From positions 16,728,186 to 16,792,185 of the forward strand of contig OY829539.1 in NCBI GenBank assembly GCA_963691705.1: a stretch of DNA of 64,000 nucleotides, in the 5' to 3' direction. The translations under genes were made by a program, and so were the position numbers. The notes beneath the pieces are model-generated. The model was not told the origin of the DNA. It made no database searches and worked only from the letters and a program-made list of their open reading frames with translations. The first letter of the stretch is position 1. Each line of letters opens with the position of its first letter. Below are positions 58,600 to 64,000 of the stretch, piece by piece. Origin of the DNA: Viola odorata. Taxonomy: Eukaryota; Streptophyta; Magnoliopsida; Malpighiales; Violaceae.

Positions 58600-59264
58600 G
58601 AAAATTTGCGCTACAGTGACTTGACGGCAAAAGATTGACAACGCTAGGCCAGATTAATGGAAAGTTGAGAGTACAAGAATCAAATTAACTAACGGTAAAT
58701 AAATTTAGAGCATACATGAGTAACAGAACGCAAAATTAAAGGTTAATTTTTTGCTGACAAGTTATGGCAATTCACGTCAGCTACCACATGCATTCCACAT
58801 CATCTGCCACATGGAATTTTTTTCTATTAATATTTTTCAAGTTTTATTTAGTATAAAATAGTTTTCATTTTATTTAATAGTCAAAATGTTAAATGGCATG
58901 TACATAAGTTTTATTTAATAGTAAAATAGTTATTTTTAGAAAATTTGGGACTAAAAACTATTGTATTAGTTAGTCAAAATTAACTGAAAAGTTGTAACGG
59001 AGGAAAAGTTTTGTACAAATTTTAAACGACCTAAATAGTTGAGTGTCAAGCTAAGAGTTAGTAAAAAAACTGAGTGCCAAAATAAGTTTTTCCCTTTTAT
59101 TTTATTCACCCGTAGCTGGATGCAAATAAAAGAAAATGGAAAGCTTCAATTAATAATTCCAGATTCATGTGTACAAATTCAGCTCGAGCATGGGTTTCTC
59201 TTGCTATCACTTGGTAGTTTATATATATAAATTTGTATCAAAATTGGCTTTATATTATTGCATT

Positions 59265-62200
59265 TCAAAAGGAAGTTACGAGGCCTATACCTAACTCCTC
59301 TGCAAGCTCATCCCATACAGGCAAGAGTGTCATCACAACTAGAAAAATGGCCGATACAACAGCTGCTTTCCTCCATGTTCCAACTTCTGTCACGTCGTTT
59401 AAGCACGGTTTCTCTGGATCTCTCTATACATGTATAAAGCCAAAACAGGGCTCCAGGTGAGAGGGTGATTTCAGAGATTGAACTCTAAGTCAATATTTTA
59501 TAGTTCCTTTTTTATTTGCTTACCTGGCAAATCAAGACATAGAGTCCCCAAGGAAGTGACAAAGGTCCGCCAAGCTGAAAGGCGAAGGATGAAAAGGATG
59601 AATCAGTTGCAGCAAAGCAAAGGAAAGAGAGCGCAGAAGAATTGTTGAGACAAATCTGCTTTGAAGTTAAGTCAACTGTGCAGAATACGTTCAAAGCGAA
59701 TGCAGACTTAGGTCTAGGCAAAAAGGGACTACTAGCAGCTCAGGAGGAGCTTGGAAGTCGTCCAAATATGGAGACCTTTTACCACTAGTAATTGTTGCTC
59801 AACAGAGAAAAAGCACTACAGACATCACACTTGCAACTTATTTAATATATTTTGAATGCCATTGAGCAAAAAATGATGAGTGGCAATCATCGACGTACCA
59901 CTCCCAAGCCAAGCAATGTGTAAGTTGTTAAGCCAAGCCCAATTAGAGCACCTTTTCCAAATGCGCCCTGTAAAATTATGTAATATAAGGTTTTTAAGAA
60001 AAACATTAAGTTCTGGGAGAAAATAAAAACAGAAGTGTTATCAGTCATACTTTTGGGACTAAGAATAATCTGCAACCATGAACAGAGCTCTGGCAAATTA
60101 TTACAAAGGCCAGAATTGTGGAAGTTTCTAACTTAAAATATGAATTCTTCTCATAGTAAAAGTAGAGCAGGAATCATGAAACTTGTTATTCCATAATTTT
60201 TTGCATCAATGAATTCATATTGATAAATTTGCACATAGTAGATATATGAACTGCTTCACAACTCAAGAATGGCTCCATCAGGACAGAGGCTGGTATAGCC
60301 TGCTCTTATGAAACTCAGTAGCATAAAACTCAAAGAAACAAGAAATATTGAAGGCTTAAGCAATATATGAGTCAAGAAAGTAAGAGCTGATAACCTGCAC
60401 AGCTCTTCCGCCATCAAGACACCCCACTGGAAGCATATTAAACGCAGTTGTGGTTAAGCCACACCTACCACAATGAGTAAGCAAGGTAAGGATATGCCAA
60501 AGTTAAGAGAGGGATAACAAAGAGGATCCAGTCACGTTGCATTACCAGCCTGCAATTACTAGAGGATGAATGGAAACCGTTGAAGCATGCAGCGCTCTGT
60601 GAATTCACAAAAGCACAGGGTTACTGAAAATCATGTCTACAATATATGCCAAGGGGATCAGAATAAGTGGATGATATGGATTCATCAAATACTTCCTAGT
60701 AAGTAGTAACAACATCTTTCTAAGTTCAAAAATTATATAAGCATAAAAGAGACGTACGCATAACCAAGAGATGCTCTACTTATTAGCCCAAGGAGCAAAG
60801 AACCTTGAAACAACATGCTCGGAACCTGTACCAAATCTCCAGCAGCACTTGGATTAGATGAGAGCAGCAGGCCAACAGCAAACATTGAGAAAGAAAGTGC
60901 AGCACCAGCTAGTGGTCCAGCAAGTGAAATGTGTACTTTTGTACTCCGATCAGGAAGAATGGATTTGAACTACAAGAAATAAAAAGGCAGCAAGAAGCAA
61001 TATTAGTTTATATTTCTTGCTCTTGTATCATTAGTAAGTGCAGTAGGTGCAGAGGAAATTTATTAACCCCACAGAACAGTCAGATTAAATCTATAATACT
61101 GATCCACAAATATACGGGCCTAAACATCAGTGCTCACACCCTGATTCGGCATATAAGGTTGCCATTTAGGAACTAATTTCCCTTAAGCAGTAGCGAGCAG
61201 TTCCATGAGTACCTTCTCATGAAAGCTTATCAACAGCATATAATGTATCTGTATTGCTTCTTGTTGGTTAAGGATTTATCTTGATCACATCAACCAATGG
61301 CCATCATATGAGTTCATTTGGGTCTAAACCCGATGTCATGCCAACTATCATGTAGGGATTGCAAGAACATACAAATAAAAGAAGAAATCAAGATATTGTG
61401 CTACTTTTATTTGTTCATAATGAAGTTTTGGTCAGTCAGAGCTTACACTAATTGAAAGCAGAGCTCTTTCTTTTTCCAAGGATTATCAAAGATAAAAAAA
61501 ACAATGATTACATGTCTGAACATAAGATATATACTTACCTGAGTGATTGCACCAAAGCTTCCAAGAGTAATGTTGGGAATGAAATATGGAATGCTTAGTT
61601 TTACTTTCTTAGGGAAAGCTGCCAGAAAGTGCCCGAGCTCCTGCATTTAACCAAAGTTCGTGACAAAAATATTGGTAAAACTCAGCTTAAAATGGAAAGG
61701 GCCAAGTGACACTGTTTTGAAAATATGAACATGAAGAGACCAACTTCTTAATAAATATGAAGAAGAAAAAAAACACTAGAAGATCAAATAAAGGAGATTT
61801 GTTATTTTGATCTTCACAATGCAAACTATTTGTTCTCTCCATCATCACTATCACTCAAAATTCTTGGAATGTGCCAAAATGTAAAGGATGAACTTTTGGT
61901 TTCGGTATCTATAAGTTTTTTCTAGAGAAGTTGACCTAAGGCAACTTAGACCAGAGTTTATTCTCTCATGCTGTACAGTTAGTTAGGAGTTAGACCAAAA
62001 TGCAATAAAAGGAAGGACTTTCATGTAGCACAGTCCTAGTGATTGGGTGAGCAGCAAAACCATTTGCCCATATTCATAAAATAACAGGATAGCGCTTACA
62101 TGAAATAACAGAATGCCCAAAACGCCATAAGCTAAAGGCAAAGCAGACTCCACAAATGGGTATAGCAACTCCATATCAGGTGGTTCAACAGCATTTGGAT

Positions 62201-63571
62201 CTGTAAAGTATTTCACTACCTCTGGAGGAAGACGGTTGATCTGTTAGGACATGTGTTGATGAACTATCAATGACATCCATAAAGATATTAAACAAATGAT
62301 TGTCTGCACCATCAAAAGGTGAATGAGTTGGATCGAAATGTGCTAGCAATTAGATTACCTGAGATGCAATGCCTAACTCTACAGTTGAGCCAATCGTCAA
62401 GAGGAATAGCAAGAGAGCAATCACATATTGCCAAAGTGTTGTTGGCCCAGGCTCTGATACCTCTTTCCTCAGTAAGCCAAAGCTTACACGTGGCCCTCCC
62501 CGGGGATCTGGTGCTTCTGCATTGGGTTCCTCCACCATAAAAAGGTTGTATTTATCACCAGTGACTTCAGCAAGTTGATTCTGAAGTTTCTCAAAAACAT
62601 CTTCTCTCGTTCCCCTCAAGTTGCCAAGGAAAAGAATGCCCTCCCCAAAGTCTCCAAACAGCTCTTCCCTTGTTACCCAAAAGGTTGAATAACCAAAAAG
62701 CTTGTCCTTAATTAGCTTCACATCAGCTTGATCAACCTTTTCTGGCCCAAGAAGCTCCATCAACTTAAACGAGTCAACTTGGAAATTATTGTATCCAGGT
62801 CCAACTGGAGATATAGTTGGTGGCTGAAGAAGGGAGCAAATAGGAACTTATCACAGAAAAAATTCCAAACCTAGGTACACACGTGTATATATCCATTCTC
62901 CATTTCCAGTCTCCCTAAAACCGACTCGCTAAGCCTCTACCATTAATGACTCTTGAAAATGTCAGAAAAGAGAACATGAAAGAAATTTTTGCAACACGTA
63001 AAGTACAATGTAATGCACCACAGTAACAAGAAAAAATGACGCCTGCCCTGATTACATTGCATTCTATCAACAATCACCTTATCCAACCAAAAGAATCCTA
63101 AATCATCCAAAAACCTATCAAGTAATACAACCAACAGCATTAAATCAGAAACTAATAAATAAACCATAAATCATCAAAATTCTAATAATCCCATACAAGT
63201 AACAGGATAGAACTTTCGAGTCAAACAAGATTTACCCTGGAAGAGACAGAAGTAGGCGCCTCATCCGAGCTGCTGCTTGTCTCATCTTTATCTTCACGCG
63301 CCGCCGTTTTCACATTTGAATCTTCAACATCCTCATTACTTTCTGAATTGTTACTGTTATTACTACTGAAGCATCTAGAGTTAATTAAGTAAGGCTCCTT
63401 CTTGGAAACTCCTCTACGGGACAGGAAGCACGGTGTCGTTCTGGTGCTGTGCTGCAATGATTGGAATCTGTCCCTGAAACTGAAACCGTGACCGTCACCG
63501 CTGCTACTAGCTCGACGAGGACGGAGGTTAAAGCTGACGGTGCTAAAGCTACAGCTGGTGAGGGTTCCCAT
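59265..63571 (-). CDS. EGY2: EGY2-type chloroplast site-2 metalloprotease
   Basis: Ten exons (63571-63236, 62823-62359, 62240-62100, 61640-61539, 60969-60758, 60596-60546, 60464-60395, 59967-59899, 59574-59524, 59423-59265) sum to 1656 bp, 551 codons, all joins in phase. Arabidopsis EGY2 is of similar length. Residues 1 to about 110 are Ser/Arg-rich then acidic, as expected for a chloroplast transit peptide and linker. The EGY motif GNLRG is at 179-183. The zinc motif HELGH is at 314-318 and is split by intron 3. The second metal motif is NMLPVGCLDGGR at 445-456. Multiple membrane spans surround them. The family cleaves membrane proteins in thylakoids and affects photosystem assembly and plastid transcription. 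All catalytic residues are present, so the gene looks functional. Confidence 0.96.
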
Positions 63572-64000
63572 CCAATGAAATCAATCCGTCTTCAAGGACT
63601 GAAAGGGAGCGGGAGAGGATGTGAGGAGCTTCTCACTCAGGAGTGATGTCACCATATCTTCTTTTTTTCTTGTTGGATTTCGAGAAACTAAAATATATTT
63701 CCTCAAATTTGTTCTTTTCCGTTGGATAGATATCTGTTGCTTCTCCACCCTGCGATTTTTATTTTTGGGTTTAAAGTTTAAACATAGTCGGTTCTTAACC
63801 ATGTAATCCTAGGACCACCACAATTACCAACAAAATGTCCAACAGACATGTTTGGTAAGTGTATATATGTTTAGTATTTATAGAAACATTAAAATTTATT
63901 GTTTTTTTTTTAAATTTTTACTTATTTGTACATACGATACGAGTACGTATTTTAATATATATATTTTTTAACATATATATATTTTTCTTTATATATATCA
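63572..64000. promoter_or_regulatory. Upstream region of the EGY2-like gene
   Basis: The 5' UTR and promoter of the minus-strand protease gene are expected here. Pyrimidine-rich text just upstream of the start (on the plus strand TCTTCTTTTTTTCTTG near 63657) and AT-rich TATATA tracts near 63860-63990 are compatible with that. The small frames on both strands in 63581-63806 are likely chance openings. Confidence 0.4.

Larger units (their letters stand above)
55040..59096. mobile_element. Long-inverted-repeat element (MULE-like) hosting two further elements
   Basis: Positions about 55053-55500 match the reverse complement of about 58600-59095 along most of their length. Examples are TTGGCATACAAGTTTTTTTC versus TTGGCACTCAGTTTTTTTAC, and CGTTAGTTAATATGATCCTC versus CGTTAGTTAATTTGATTCTT, then ATTAATCTGG in both. 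Arms of about 450-500 bp at roughly 75% identity by eye suggest an old Mutator-like or foldback element. The loop contains a Harbinger MITE (55663-57236) and a hAT derivative (57351-58259). Exact ends and a target duplication are not resolved, and no transposase of its own is seen. Confidence 0.6.

Noticed and set aside
1..64000. CRISPR arrays, bacterial operons or ribosomal RNA
   Set aside because: No regularly spaced direct repeats, no bacterial gene organisation and no rRNA-like sequence; the window is plant nuclear DNA.

Overview
This is nuclear DNA of a flowering plant, most likely a eudicot. The evidence is spliced genes for plant-specific families (a chloroplast EGY protease, a MATH-BTB protein, a plant-type CAT transporter, a wall-associated kinase relic), AT-rich spacers, and Copia, Athila-like Gypsy, hAT, Harbinger and Mutator-type elements. 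I cannot name the species. Exons were placed by hand from GT/AG sites, reading phase and family resemblance.

Layout. Positions 1-1337 are AT-rich spacer. Positions 1338-20740 are a nested retrotransposon block. A dead Copia element (LTRs 1338-1458 and 20618-20740) is split by a 12.6-kb Athila-like Gypsy element on the minus strand (2692-15285, target duplication CACTG) and by a 2.47-kb solo LTR (18005-20471, target duplication TTAAG). Removing each insert restores the Copia reading order. Then come a hAT-type MITE (21458-22101) and a 14-exon cationic amino acid transporter gene on the minus strand (22144-32107), whose intron 11 carries a second Copia element (22987-27525). Positions 33100-38000 are a TE graveyard: a Mutator-like MITE, a Harbinger transposase tail, SINE-like units and a hAT transposase relic.

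The gene-rich right half holds, all on the minus strand, a BPM-type MATH-BTB gene (38928-42577), a NEMP/PNET2-family nuclear-envelope protein gene (45476-50580) and an EGY2-type chloroplast metalloprotease gene (59265-63571). Between them lie a plus-strand WAK-like pseudogene (43509-45150) and several DNA transposons: a 2.4-kb Harbinger element (51976-54371) and a long-inverted-repeat element (about 55040-59096) that itself hosts a Harbinger MITE and a hAT derivative.

The three intact host genes have reading frames that sum to whole codons (482, 503 and 551 aa). The transporter gene does not: its first coding exon has a two-base frame discrepancy. The host genes are unrelated housekeeping or regulatory genes and do not form a pathway.

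The most unusual signal is inside the Athila-like element. The perfect palindrome TTGGCCAA occurs 15 times in 12.6 kb, often in 12-bp tandem steps, in LTRs, spacers and several reading frames alike. I know of no explanation for it.
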